NCBI GenBank assembly: GCA_009746045.1 | Contig: RPFO01000041.1 | Location: forward strand, 62,001 to 126,000 | Source: Mesostigma viride | Taxonomy: Eukaryota > Streptophyta > Mesostigmatophyceae > Mesostigmatales > Mesostigmataceae | Length of the DNA: 64,000 nt | Direction: 5' to 3' | Part shown: positions 21,234 to 32,984 of the stretch, piece by piece | Layout: every line of letters begins with the position of its first letter | Numbering within the stretch: the stretch's first letter is position 1 | Position numbers and translations under genes: made by a program | The notes under the pieces: model-generated | The model's input: the letters and a program-made list of their open reading frames with translations, nothing else | Told to the model about the DNA's origin: nothing | Database searches by the model: none

Positions 21234-23658
21234 CCCTAGCCCCCCACACGTGGCCGTGCCAAGCCCAATTTTAATTGGCTTAAAGCCACACCTTGGCCGA
21301 GTAAACTGTAGTTGTCATAGTTCGAAAAGCCACAAGTGGCCTAGCGCCACTAGTAACGAAAACCTTAAAAAAAACACTGATCCGAGCTTTACGTCGCCAA
21401 AATATCTCTGTTGGATATGACCAGCGTGGGATTCCAACTAAACTGAACTGACCTGAACTGAACTGGGCAAGACATCTGCAGACTGCATGACAGTATAGCG
21501 CGGCGCGGCGTGAGGACGGATGCCGACACAGTTCTTTGTGTAGGCATCCGTAGGCCCGTACAAAGCTGGCATCCGGGGCATGGCAAGATGGGACGCCACG
21601 TGGCATGATGCGGCATACCGCGCCTGCTGTACAATATGGGGGCCCGAAATCTAGGGCTGGCGGCTGCATAAAAATTCGGCCCCTGGAATCTCCCCTATAG
21701 GGGCCGAAAAGATGGGGGCTACAGTGTGGCTAGAATTGGTGCCGGTAGCTGCACGGGCCCCTAGTATGGAAATAGGGGCCAGACATTCTCGACCGGCGGC
21801 TGCAGGATCCGGGCAGCACTATCCGGCCCCTATTTAGCTTGGCTCAATGTCACCCCTCCTGTGACGATATGAAAAATGTCAGGCGTTTGGCGGTTACGAA
21901 AATTGGTGTTGAAACGGTGACGACATGGCATGTCGTACCTCGTCGTGCTGACGAGTGTCCTTTTCCTTAAGTCGTGCTCTCTGTGCTGAGAGATTCCTTA
22001 ACCCCTCATTGGTGCTGCAAAATGCTAAATTTGCAAACCACCCCACAGCCAACCTACCAACATCCAAGGGCTGTCCTTGGGGGTCAAGCATGTCCATGAG
22101 TTGCCCTTCGGGGTGAGCTATCACAACCTAACATATCTGCAGGGTAGGCCATAGAAAACTACCGCCAAAGTTAGGGGGGTCGAGACGCGCGTTTTCATTT
22201 TTGGTAGAATGTGCATTTTGAATTATGTTATAAGACCTAGGCACCTACCACTTCAGGGATGATAAACAATTAGTTGCTGAACAGTTTGAGCCATTGGGGT
22301 CATCATTTGGGCGGGTATACCAGCAGTTACACCCAGTACAGCCCATAGGGGTACCGTTGGTAAAAAGCAACCAAGGGGGTTGGGGTGGGCATAATACCTA
22401 CCAATACCTACTAATATGGCCCCCAACCATGCCATACAATACATTTCCCTTCCACAATGATGGGGAAACATAACTGCATCATCACACTGCCCTTACATGG
22501 CACCTATGTGCAGGTGCCACCTTGTCCATGCACGTGGTACGGATACCCTACCCAAGGCATACATTATAGGAGGCAGCCACCAACAAACTAGTGACGTTGA
22601 GCCTATTTCAGCCTGCCCTAGCAAGGATAAACTAGGCCTAAGCTGCTATAGCTTGCCAGGTGATGGCCAGCACACCTGGTGGCACATGCTGTCAATGGGA
22701 AGCTTTTACTCACCAGTTACGTGCTTGATGATGCCACAGAGACCAGCCAACTGCCTCACAATCATGCAATATGTGTATGGGAAATGTATAACAAACATAT
22801 ATGGAGGTATTCAAACCCATACAGCATCGAAAACTTATCACCATCACACTGTGGCAGGTCAACTGACTGAGGGAAGCATCTAAGAAGGGTGTTTTAGAAA
22901 GGGGCCAGGCCAGGGTCAAGAAAGAGCATGAATAATGCAAAAAGAATGTGCTACACAAGCTAGAACGTATATATAAACGTCAAACATCGATAGGAAAACG
23001 ATGCTGAAGCTTTAACAGGCATGGATGGCGTTACCTTGGCCCAGGCGGTGGCCGCAAAATGGCGCATTTCGGCACACCAAAGTTGTGCAGCATGGTCGCT
23101 AGATTCGGCGATTTCTTGCCACCCTTGCACGTTTACGACTACTATGTATCATAATAAGTACAAATAAACCAATATATCCTTTAAAATACGCCGTAAAGTT
23201 ATTGCTGTCAACGTTTCTATCCTCCGGCCTGATCGCAGTTTTTTCCAGCAAGAACGCTGCCGACACCTATCAAATGGCATTCCCGCGAACCAAAAATTGG
23301 CCTGTGTGATCTTTAGGACGTATAAAATCAATTTCCTAAGTTTGGCCAGAAAATTCGAACGCAAACGTAAATTCCATGCGTGGGCGCAAGCCGCCATGGC
23401 CAGGTCGTCGTTTTCCGGAATGCACGTTTTACGTGAAAAAGTACCCTGACCCCTTGTACTTTGACCGGCCAGAACACCTCTATAACTTTGTCAGAAGTAT
23501 GCGAACCCTAGTACAATGCTGTGAGGAAAATTATAAACGTTCGATCTTCTCAGCTAAACGTTTCCCAATTCTCAATATTTTTCGCGCAATTTGGTCCCCC
23601 GCGGAGCAGCCGATGCATCGGCTGCAAGTCGATTTTTGGCGGAAAATCGGCTGCAAGA
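21234..23658. other. Noncoding stretch without recognised gene
   Basis: No ORF resembles a known protein. Positions about 21,600-21,840 contain G/C-rich words (ggggcc and ggcccc) in both orientations that could fold. About 22,250-22,900 has only short accidental frames. No repeat seen here recurs elsewhere in the window. Confidence 0.5.
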
Positions 23659-23930
23659 CGGTATTTCTTATTCCGGGGCCCAATGGCCGGCGCCGCGCCA
23701 GACTCGCCCGCCTTTGGGCTTTGGGCGTCTTGGAATTGGGCTTTGGGCGTCTTGGAAGTTGGCTTTGGGCGTTTGCGCTTTTGGATTTCTACACTACACT
23801 GGTACTACGTAAAAAAGCACAGACTGGTGCAGCGTAACATCCATACAACGTAAAATTACCGCCGCACATGAGGCCGGCAGCAATAAACTGGCAGCCAGCA
23901 AGAACCGGACAATGGCGTCGGTTGCTGGTA
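23659..23930 (+). repeat. Dispersed repeat, copy a (about 270 bp)
   Basis: It begins cggtatttcttattccgggg and includes three near copies of ggctttgggcgtcttgga. It is repeated in inverted orientation at 30,160-30,420 with high similarity over the first about 200 bp and weaker similarity after. No coding function is recognised. Confidence 0.75.
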
Positions 23931-24399
23931 TTTCACTTACACTTCACAGACTGCTTTGGAGTTTTGAGCATTTCCAGGCTAACCGAACTTAACATATTAC
24001 CACATACAGCCTAGGAGGCTCCGGCGTAGTTCTTAAGCAGGAGCGTCCCGGCCGTTTCCAATGGCGCATGATGCATTCAAGCACCATGTGGCTTTTATCT
24101 CGACATTATTGCTCATCGTGTCTACATCTTTCGGCGTGCGGGCTAGCACTGACACGAGTGCGCAAGGCGGTTCTGATCGTGGGACTTCAATCAAGATCTT
24201 ACGTAAGCTAATTTTTGTACACAAGCGAGGTTCCGAATGATCCAAGGGACCCGGCCCCTCATTATTCGGCCGCGGGTTCTTCTTATGCATGATGCTGCTG
24301 TGGATTGTCCGTGCCGGTAGTCTCTGTTCTACAGTAATGACGCGAATCCGCGTTGTGCTTGATCATGTAGTCAGCCCTTCGTGTTCATTACCTGTAAAC
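23931..24399. other. Noncoding stretch
   Basis: I see no gene, repeat family or RNA here. Confidence 0.4.
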
Positions 24400-24970
24400 G
24401 TGGCAACTTGCACAGCGATGGAGTGTAGGGTAGAGGGTTGTAGACCCGCCCTGCGCACGCCTGTGAGGGTGCTCCGGTATGTAGTGTGCATCCTTTGTGT
24501 GTGTTATCATTAGTTGGCCTACTCACTACCAAGTGGGAGTGTAATTGTTCGTGGTGGGAGTCCTGCCTTGGATGCCGTCCGCCCCGGCAAGCCCGTCCTC
24601 CAGGCAGTCAGGGGAACCACCATTGGGGGGAGGTGGCTCAATTGATGGAGGTGGTAAGCCCCTGCACCGATTGGCTAGTCGGTCGAATCCCACCAGATGA
24701 TGTAACTCTCACTGCGTAATGGGGAGCTAATTGGTGGTGGCATAGTCATGGGATGCGTAGGTCTACTTCATGATTACCCGCTATCTTACTTTGTTTTTAT
24801 CGTGGTCCTCTCTACTGCTGCAAGGGGCTCCCTACCTGTTGGGGGCGGGGGGGGCAGGTTATCATTTGTTAGTTATATACGCCGTCTCTCAGTGGTGTTA
24901 CGTCCGTTCGATATGGACTTGCCTACAGAGGGTGGTACTGACGTGTTGATCGGGAGTTCCGGTTGAGCCT
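24400..24970 (+). mobile_element. Divergent gypsy-family 3' end (third copy, degraded)
   Basis: The words ccccggcaag, ccaggcagtcaggggaacc and ggggctccctacctgttggggg follow the same order as in the segment just before the 3' LTR of copies 1 and 2. A G-rich tract at 24,838-24,857 occupies the polypurine position. What follows (ttatcatttgttag) differs from the TGTTACG LTR start, so this is a related but distinct family or a decayed copy. No ORF survives. Confidence 0.55.
24637..24703 (+). other. tRNA-like A and B box pair (possible SINE remnant)
   Basis: TGGCTCAATTGATGG resembles a tRNA A box and GGTCGAATCCC resembles a B box, about 50 bp apart. A full cloverleaf cannot be drawn convincingly; the T arm does not pair well. 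I do not call a tRNA gene. Confidence 0.2.
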
Positions 24971-25580
24971 GTGATACATTATTTTTCAATTTGCGTTTCA
25001 ATTTGCGGTGGTTGATCAAGCATGACTATATGGTTGTCTCCTTGATATGCTGTATAGTTTTCGGAAGACACCGACGCACGGCTGACACGCATGGTTGACA
25101 CTATACGTACCAACTTGATTATTTGGGTGGTTATGCCCTTTCATACGGCTTCACGTTGCATGGCTTTACATTTCCCTTCCTTATTTAAGTGAATGACATG
25201 GGGAGACATGCTTTAGGACTTGGTGCACTTTGCCTGAGCAAGGTGTGACAATTAATTCACCGCTATAAATGTGAATGGACCTGTGAATGGACCAAGTTCG
25301 TCGAAACGGGGAAATAACGTTACTTGATACTAGATTTAGGGAGGTCCTGTGTTCGTAACTTGCTGGTAGCTACTGTGGTTTCTCATTTTCGGTGTTGTCC
25401 GTGGAATCTCATATTTGGGCAGCTAGCCCCATGCACGTTGAGCGCTTACTGACAACAATACAAGATTTAGACGCGTAGGGGGGCAAGAATCAATTGTGCG
25501 TCGGCACGGTAGCTTGCATCATTCACGATTTGTGCGTTTTAATCGAAGGGCATCTACTTAGTTCGGCAGAGCAACGGGGG
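24971..25580. other. Noncoding stretch
   Basis: No gene is recognised. It contains one copy of the short dispersed word tggttgtctccttga at about 25,030. Confidence 0.4.
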
Positions 25581-25581
25581 T

Positions 25582-25700
25582 TGTTTAGTTAGTAGTTAGT
25601 TAGTACTTACTTAGTTAAAATAGTTAGTCAGTTAGTGAGCTAGTGAGCTAGTTAGAACTTGATAGGTAGGTCAGGTAGGTAGGTAATTAATTAATTAACT
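25582..25700. repeat. GTTA/GTAG-rich microsatellite tract
   Basis: Irregular repeats of gtta, gagctagt and gtag run into an AT-rich taattaattaa tract that borders the inverted-repeat element. Confidence 0.7.
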
Positions 25701-25872
25701 AATTAGACTCGTGCTCCCGTTGGGGAGTCACGGAGCCCGAACTGCCTTTCATCCCTTTGTTTGCACAACAGGAAGGAAGGTCATAGACCCCCTTTCTCCT
25801 TCATGCTAGAGGCATGCCACAGCTGCGTGACTCCCAAACGGGAGCACGAGTCTAATTAATTAATTAATTAAT
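25684..25872. mobile_element. Miniature inverted-repeat element (about 190 bp)
   Basis: The arm at 25,702-25,732 (attagactcgtgctcccgtt, then ggggagtcacg) is complementary at 30 of 31 positions to 25,826-25,856. Both arms are bordered outside by taattaatta tracts that extend the pairing. The loop of 93 bp is noncoding. The 13-bp word atgccacagctgc occurs both just inside (25,813) and just outside (25,871) the right arm. A relative of one arm is present at about 59,975-60,008. Confidence 0.75.
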
Positions 25873-26078
25873 GCCACAGCTGCAATCGGACACGCTAAAC
25901 GATCCTGCAAGATATGTGGGTGCAATGAGACCCATGTGAGCTTATCATAACAAGGAGCGTGGGCAAGTAATGTGAGCATAGCCAAGACGTAGCATCATTA
26001 GATGTACAAGGGAATATTTAATAGCTATCTTGATGTGCGTGGAGGAATAACGGCGAACATGAAATGAAGGAACAAGTA
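25873..26078. other. Short spacer before minisatellites
   Basis: Nothing recognised. Confidence 0.4.
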
Positions 26079-26229
26079 CCCCACAACCAGGAACGTGCAT
26101 CCCACAACCAGGAACGAGTATCCCACAACCAGGAACGTGTTTCCCACCACCAGGAACAAGTATCACATAACCAGGAACGACTATCCCACAACTAGGAACG
26201 TGTATCCCACAACCAGGAACAAGTATCCT
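26079..26229. repeat. Minisatellite A, first block (21-bp unit)
   Basis: The unit is close to ccacaaccaggaacgtgtatc, repeated about seven times with variation at the last positions. The same family in the same orientation closes the repeat block at 29,269-29,692. Confidence 0.9.
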
Positions 26230-27990
26230 CTGCCGGCAGTGCCACCCCATGCAAGACCCCACAAGCCATCCTTGCGTCAAGGGGACATGCAGTCATCACA
26301 AGGAGCGGTAACTGCCGGCAGTGCCACGCCATGCAAGACCCTACAAGCCGTCCTTGCATAAAGGGGACATGCAGTCATCACAAGGAGTGGTAACTGCCGG
26401 CAGTGCCACCCCATGCAAGAAGACACAAGCCGGGGACATGCAGTCATCACAAGGAGTGGTAACTGCCGGCAGTGCCACGCCATGCAAGACCCCACAAGCC
26501 ATCCTTGCGTCAAGGGGACATGCAGTCATCACAAGGAGCGGTAACTGCCGGCAGTTCCACGCCATGCAAGACCCCACAAGCCATCCTTGCGTCAAGGGGA
26601 CATGCAGTCATCACAAGGAGCGGTAACTGCCGGCAGTTCCACGCCATGCAAGACCCTACAAGCCGTCCTTGCATAAAGGGGACATGCAGTCATCACAAGG
26701 AGTGGTAACTGCCGGCAGTGCCACCCCGGCCATGCAAGACCCCACAAGCCATCCTTGGGTCAAGGGGACATGCAGTCATCACAAGGAGTGGTAACTGCCG
26801 GCAGTTCCACGCCATGCAAGACCCCACAAGCCATCCTTGCGTCAAGGGGACATGCAGTCATCACAAGGAGTGGTAACTGCCGGCAGTGCCACCCCATGCA
26901 AGACCCCACAAGCCATCCTTGCATAAAGGGGACAAGCAGTCATCACAAGGAGTGGTAACTGCCGGCATTGCCACCCCATGCAAGAACCCATGCACAAGCC
27001 ATCCTTGGGTCAAGGGGACATGCAGTCATCACAAGGAGCGGTAACTGCCGGCAGTTCCACGCCATGCAAGACCCCACAAGCCGTCCTTGCATAAAGGTGA
27101 CATGCAGTCATCACAAGGAGTGGTAACTGCCGGCAGTGCCACGCCATGCAAGACCCCACAAGCCATCCTTGCGTCAAGGGGACATGCAGTCATCACAAGG
27201 AGTGGTAACTGCCGGCAGTGCCACCCCATGCAAGACCCCACAAGCCATCCTTGCATAAAGGGGACATGCAGTCATCACAAGGAGTGGTAACTGCCGGCAG
27301 TGCCACCCCATGCAAGAAGACACAAGCCGGGGACTGTCATGCAGTCATCACAAGGAGTGGTAACTGCCGGCAGTGCCACGCCATGCAAGACCCCACAAGC
27401 CATCCTTGCGTCAAGGGGACATGCAGTCATCACAAGGAGCGGTAACTGCCGGCAGTGCCACCCCATGCAAGACCCCACAAGCCATCCTTGCATAAAGGGG
27501 ACATGCAGTCATCACAAGGAGTGGTAACTGCCGGCAGTGCCACCCCATGCAAGAAGACACAAGCCGGGGACATGCAGTCATCACAAGGAGTGGTAACTGC
27601 CGGCAGTGCCACGCCATGCAAGACCCCACAAGCCATCCTTGCGTCAAGGGGACATGCAGTCATCACAAGGAGCGGTAACTGCCGGCAGTTCCACGCCATG
27701 CAAGACCCTACAAGCCGTCCTTGCATAAAGGGGACATGCAGTCATCACAAGGAGTGGTAACTGCCGGCAGTGCCACGCCATGCAAGACCCCACAAGCCAT
27801 CCTTGCATAAAGGGGACATGCAGTCATCACAAGGAGTGGTAACTGCCGGCAGTGCCACCCCATGCAAGAACACACAAGCCGGGGACATGCAGTCATCAAG
27901 GAGTGGTAACTGCCGGCAGTGCTACCCCATGCAAGAACCCACAAGCCAGCCATGCAATCATCACAGGGAGTGGTAACTGCCGGCAGTGCG
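26230..27990. repeat. Minisatellite B: about 23 units of roughly 80 bp
   Basis: Each unit carries the perfect palindrome CTGCCGGCAG, then ccatgcaagac, caagccatccttgc, ggggacatgcagtcatcac and aaggagtggta. Unit length varies between about 65 and 90 bp because a shorter variant (aagaagacacaagccgggg) alternates with the full unit. Long open frames through it in several phases are by-products of the periodicity, not genes. Confidence 0.95.
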
Positions 27991-27995
27991 CGGCC

Positions 27996-28216
27996 CTAAC
28001 GTTAATTCCCACACCCCCTCTGCTAACGTTAGTTTCCACACCCCTCTTCTAACGTTAGTTTCCACACCCCTCTGCTAACGTTAGTGCCCACCCCCTCGGC
28101 TAACGTTAATTCCCACACACCCTCTGTTAACGTAAGGTCCCACACCCGTCTGCTAACGTAAGTACGTGCCCCTCCCCCCTCTACTATCGTTAATTCCCTC
28201 CCCCCTTTACTAACGG
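27996..28216. repeat. Minisatellite C, first block (about 25-bp unit)
   Basis: The core is the palindrome CTAACGTTAG followed by a C-rich spacer such as tttccacacccctctg. Some units carry ctaacgtaag instead. Confidence 0.9.
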
Positions 28217-28284
28217 CCCCGGGCAGCCTCCTGGTTTGTCTGTAATATGGAGGCAGATGGTACGCAAGGATAGATGGCAAGTAG

Positions 28285-28500
28285 TGATGAAGGATCTACC
28301 ACCCCCAAGCCTGTGGGGGCTCCGCGTGTGACCAAGTATGGCATTCATAGCGATTCGGGCCGCGGTGCCCACACCCCTGTAACTAGGACCTAGATAGCTT
28401 ACACCATCCATTCCATCCCATGTTCCCCTCCCACTGAGGACTTATGCTCACGTGACGCAGTCACGTGTCTATTAATTAATAAATTAATTTACTAACGTTA
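28285..28500 (+). repeat. Dispersed repeat with CACGTGAC palindrome, copy 1
   Basis: It matches 59,260-59,520 in inverted orientation, through the words ctccgcgtgtgac, gcatagcgat, cctgtaactaggacctag, ccatcccat and gaggac, and ends in the palindrome cacgtgacgcagtcacgtg (28,449-28,467) and an AT-rich tail. No coding function is seen. Confidence 0.75.
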
Positions 28501-28567
28501 GTCCACAGCCCCCTCTGCTAACGTAAGTGCCCTCCCCCCCTGTTATCGTTAATGCCCACCCCCCTTA
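28491..28567. repeat. Minisatellite C, second block
   Basis: Three units of the ctaacgttag / C-rich type sit between two dispersed repeats. Confidence 0.8.
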
Positions 28568-28569
28568 AA

Positions 28570-28830
28570 AAATTAAATTAAATTAAATTATAACATGCCT
28601 CCGTGGGGAGATCATGTAGCACATATTCCGTGATGGATGGGGTGGAGGAAGCCGCCTGATCGAACTATCCTAACTCTAAGCTATCTAGAAAATACTAACT
28701 ACACTACTCATCAAAACGCCTCCTCCGCTTGGGGGGAGGGGGCTTGCCCACAGGGTCGGGCGTGTGCGCCTTGACAATCTTCTTCCGCCGTGTCTTGTCC
28801 TGCATGGCAGTCCAAGACGGGAGAGTCCCA
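28570..28830 (-). mobile_element. Conserved coding-tail repeat, copy 1 (5'-truncated element)
   Basis: Read on the minus strand it encodes a basic C-terminal tail (KIVKAHTPDPVGKPPPPKRR), a stop at 28,704-28,706, then about 130 bp of 3' noncoding DNA ending in a tandem taaat-type tail. The same layout recurs at 37,075-37,440 and 60,365-60,625. A shared 3' end, different 5' ends and a microsatellite-like tail suggest 5'-truncated non-LTR retrotransposon copies; the family is not identified. Confidence 0.6.
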
Positions 28831-28837
28831 CCCCCCT

Positions 28838-29262
28838 TCACTAACGTTATTCCCCAGCCCCCTCTGCTAACGTTAGTGCCCGCACCCCTTTACAAACTTT
28901 AGTGCTCGTGCCCCTCTGCTAACGTTAGTGCCCGTGCTCCTTTATTAACGTTAGTGCCCCCCCCCTCCCCCCCCTCTGCTAACGTTAGTGCCCGTGCCCC
29001 TTCACTAACGTTATTCCCCAGCCCCCTCTGCTAACGTAAGTGCCCGCGCCCCTTTACAAACTTTAGTGCTCGTGCCCCTCTGCTAACGTTAGTGCCCGTG
29101 CTCCTTTACTAACGTTAGTGCCCAGCCCCCTCTGCTAACGTTAGTGCCCGTGCCCCTTCACTAACGTTAGCGCCCGTGCCCCTTCACTAACGTTAGTGCC
29201 CGTGCCCCTCTGCTAACGTTATTCCCCAGCCCCCTCTGCTATCGCTAATGCCCGTGCCCCTT
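28838..29262. repeat. Minisatellite C, third block
   Basis: About 17 units of the form ctaacgttagtgcccgtgcccct, with variants ctaacgttattccccagccc and caaactttagtgctcgtg. The variants recur in the same order, indicating duplication of multi-unit segments. Confidence 0.9.
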
Positions 29263-29268
29263 TATATT

Positions 29269-29692
29269 TGGACCAGGAACACATCCCACAACTAGGCTCG
29301 ACTATCCCACAACCAGGAACCCATCCCACAACCAGGAACGAGTATCCCACAACTGAACTAGGAACGTGTATCCCACAACCAAGAACAAGTATCCTACAAC
29401 CAGGAACGTGCATCCCACAACCAGGAACGTGCATCCCACAACCAGGAACGACTATCCCACAACTAGGAACGTGTATCCCACAACCAGGAACAAGTATCCT
29501 ACAACCAGGAACGTGTTTCCCACAACCAGGAACATGTATCCCACAACCACGAACGAATTTCCCACCACCAGGAACAAGTATCCCACAACCAGGAACACAT
29601 CCCACAACCAGGAAAGTGCATCCCACAACCAGGAACAAGTATCCCAAAACAAGGAACACATCCCACAACCAGGAACGTGTATCCCACAACTA
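29269..29692. repeat. Minisatellite A, second block (21-bp unit)
   Basis: About 20 units close to ccacaaccaggaacgtgtatc. Several multi-unit strings match the order of units in the first block, so one block was probably copied from the other. Confidence 0.9.
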
Positions 29693-29699
29693 GTCGCGC

Positions 29700-30159
29700 A
29701 GTCGGTCTGAATGACTGGCATTATAACGAGCGTCATATTCGTCTCCGGCTTGGCAGTGCCGTCATCCTGCATACAAAAAGCACATTGGAGCCAGCACTTT
29801 CCCGCGGGTTGTAGCCGATATTCCTCCATGCAGCGATATTCACCAATGCGCTATCAATAAACAAGTCGACACCATCCGGGTATGTAAAAAAAGCACGCTG
29901 CTGGCCACGACGGTCACGGCGATGATGAACGACAATAACAAGAACGCCTAATAGCAGGCGTCATACAAACTAGAACAGACTGGAACAACTACTTACCCGG
30001 TCGTCTGTGATCTTGACACAGAGCCTGGTTTACAAGGAAGCGAGGGAAACCGGCCACTATGAGCACCCCTACTTAACCCACATAATGAAGGTTAGGAATC
30101 CTCCCCATCATGCTAACCGTAGACTCGGTGAAACGCCCCATGCTACAAATACGATAGCC
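29700..30159. other. Noncoding stretch
   Basis: No gene or repeat recognised. Confidence 0.4.
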
Positions 30160-30420
30160 CAGCAACGACTACTTGCGGCCATCACCTTGTCCAGTTCTGG
30201 CTGGCTGTGCGGCGGTAATTTTACCAAGTTTAAAAATGTTACGCCGCACCAGTCTGTGCTTTTTTACGTAGTACCAGTGTAGTGTAGAAATCTGCCAAAA
30301 GAGCAAACGCCCAAAGCCAACTTCCAAGACGCCCAAAGCCAAATTCCAAGACGCCCAAAGCCCAAAGGCGGGCGAGTCTGGCGCGGCGCCGGCCATTGGG
30401 CCCCGGAATAAGAAATACCG
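30160..30420 (-). repeat. Dispersed repeat, copy b (inverted relative to 23,659)
   Basis: The reverse complement starts cggtatttcttattccgggg, as in copy a, and has the same ggctttgggcgtcttgga triplet. Similarity weakens after the ggtaaaattaccgccgcaca word. Confidence 0.75.
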
Positions 30421-30477
30421 CTGCAAGACCAATGAGTTACAGTTAACGTAAAGGATTTACGTTAGATGGATAGAGAT

Positions 30478-31474
30478 TGTTACGCTCTTTCCAACGGCAC
30501 CATGAACGCCTCATTTGGTTACGGGACGTAAAAGTTATGACGTTCCTAGGCTGTGCCGACAGTGACCGGCGCGCCAATGTGGGCGCGTACGGACACAGGA
30601 TGTACAAGTGTCACTTTGATAGTCCGCAGGACGTTGACAGGACTGTACAGGACTTGATGGTCAATTGATAGGTAAGCGTCACTGCTGTAGCGCGCCAGGA
30701 CCTATGAGACAATTGACTGATGCTGAGTAATGTACGGATAGGTCCACAGGACTAATCGTATGGACAATTGATGGATCTGCGCGCCAAAGGCGTGCCAGAG
30801 TCTGTGTAATCAATTGATTGACAGTTCAGCTGTGACACTGCAGCTGAATACTTGGACGCGTCCCTAGCAAGCTATATATGAGTGACTTGTTAGCTCTAGG
30901 ACGCTAGCTCTTGCGTGCACGCTATCTTGGCACTGCGACCCTGTCGTCTGTGCTACGTGCAGTCTTGGAATTGACGTGACTTACGTCTGTGTTTCCTTAT
31001 TCAATAAAGGCAACTTTCCTGCAAGAGCCATGGCGTCCCTCGGGGTAAACCTCTCATACAACTCGTATTACAATCTCAGTTTTTCGAAAAATGCCGAACT
31101 CGCTCGAGTTTCGGACACCGAGGGATTCTGAAATTGTCGGAAGTCCAGACGACATCATTGCGGAAGCGCCGGCAGGCCCTTCCAACGCTCCACCTTGTGA
31201 TCGGCCGGTTATTTATCCGGCCTGGAAGCGTGTCGTCGACCAAGCGGTTGCTTCCAGCACGGAACTCCGCGAGCAGCAGCAGGCATTGCTGGCAAATTTG
31301 CGACTTCCACCTGCGCCCCCGCAACCAACCATCGTCCCCGCGGGTTTCGCGACCGTCTCGACTCCATTCGAGCTCTACTCGCGGACTTTGAAGTCCATAC
31401 CCGGGCGGGGCTGCAAGCGCCCAGCGCAGTGGCCGAGGTCTCAGAGGAGATCGACAACGCAGTCTCGTCGTTGA
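30478..31474 (+). mobile_element. Possible solitary LTR with a gag-like ORF
   Basis: The stretch opens with TGTTACG, as the gypsy LTRs do, has a TATA-like ctatatatga at about 30,870 and an AATAAA at about 31,013, then a 127-codon frame (31,091-31,474) with an acidic N-terminus and a helical segment (ASSTELREQQQALLANLRLP). This order suits U3-R-U5 followed by the start of gag. There is no second LTR, no zinc knuckle and no pol, so the assignment is weak. Confidence 0.3.
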
Positions 31475-32980
31475 CCGGCTACCAGCGGAATTTGGCGAAT
31501 TGGTTGTCGGTTCGTTCGGGCATTATCCCGACCGTTACGACCAACCTGTTTCAGGATCTCGCCATTTTACAATTGCTTTCCCGAGGCTTCAGGACGCGCG
31601 AGCGGCAGTTGCTGCTTAACCCATGGTCGGCCGATGCCATCCAAATGGATGGTACCCGACGTAACGTAACTGTAACGCGTAAATCCGTGACCTCCGACGT
31701 AAGTGACGTAACGTAAATGTTGCCGATGGACGGGGGCAGACCCGACACGAATGAAAATGCTAAGGTTGGCCAGGTAATTCCACCATAGCCCAGTAAATAC
31801 CTCGTGCATTTTATTGGTGGTCACGTGACATTTGCTAACATTTCTTACCGTTGAGCGCGCGCATAGCGAGATATGGCCGTCAACGCGCCATTTTGGTGGA
31901 AATTTCGGGTTCCGCTGCTTGAAATGGGTCAGATGATGACCCCTGAACGACGATGCATTATTTTGGTACGTCAAGAATGATCAGATTCAAGGAATTGGGA
32001 AAATACGCAGTGGTTATTACCTGTGTCTTGGTCGTCACCATCAGACGAGACGTCCCCTTTGGTATCGCCGGTTTCTTTTTGGTTTCTTGGTAGCTTCCGT
32101 CTGCCTGGGCCTTCCAATGTTTTGCGAAAGTCCGCGGCACCATTTGCTGGGAATGTGGACGCGTTAGACGTCATCTTTGCATAGATAAACAACATGGTAA
32201 CGATGACGGAAGGATGGATAGAGCAGCTGTGGCCGCCTCTGCCACTAGCATTAGTATCCGTGACGTATGAGCATGTCGGCCAGCGGAACCCGGCCAGGTC
32301 ATAATCAAGGCAGGTACGGCAATGCGTTTTCGTGTTGTTTGTATGGAAACTCGTACGTTCATGCATGTCTTATGGTGGATGCATTAGTGGTAATTGCAAC
32401 AGCCTTCCATGCCTGCTCAAGGAGGGGTGTTAGCCATTATGTTGTACAATGTGTGGCATTTCTTTGGGGGATACCGTTCAGTGAGTGCAAGGTGGCGTCA
32501 TATTTGTATTCCAGCATGTTTGGCAGTCTATTGTGGTCAATTATATTGCTTCATTGTATGGCATGGCATAGTTGGCTGTTTGCGCGCGCGTAAGCCACAC
32601 ATGTACACGCGTGCATTATACATGTCAAACGGGGTATCCGGGTGGTTTGACCAAAGGAAAGGACCATTGGACTATCCAACTAAATTGTCCAATGTTGGTA
32701 TTGAGGTTTCTGACCCCCCCCTGAGAAAAATGGGGGGGTATACTTTTTCTTGCACGGAAACGATCGTCTTTTGGCCAACTTTGGCTGAAGCTATCATCCA
32801 AATGCCTTGATAAACCAGTGATATTATTGCATATTCTGAAAGCCCTTGAAGTGTAGATGTTCCTAGCACCTGGGTTGAGGGTGTTTGGAGTTGTGGTCTA
32901 GGAGTTATGATTTTTTTCATTTTTGGGGGTCAAAAAAGCAAAAAAAGTTGTGGCCGACTATGGGTTAACCTGGTCGCGTT
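31475..32980. other. Noncoding stretch
   Basis: No gene recognised. Near 31,660-31,715 the words gacgtaacgtaac and gtaacgcgtaa repeat irregularly. T- and A-rich runs at 32,905-32,950 may belong to the 3' end of the adjacent LINE. Confidence 0.4.
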
Positions 32981-32984
32981 CTTA

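Noticed and set aside
24637-24703. Functional tRNA gene
   Set aside because: Only box-like words are present; acceptor and T stems do not pair.
26230-27990. CRISPR-like array
   Set aside because: Units are tandem with no unique spacers, lengths vary, and the context is a eukaryotic nuclear genome.
29219-29689. Cys/Gly/Val-rich repeat protein ORFs on both strands of the 21-bp array
   Set aside because: The unit length is a multiple of three and lacks stops, so several frames are open by arithmetic. No start context or splice structure supports a gene.
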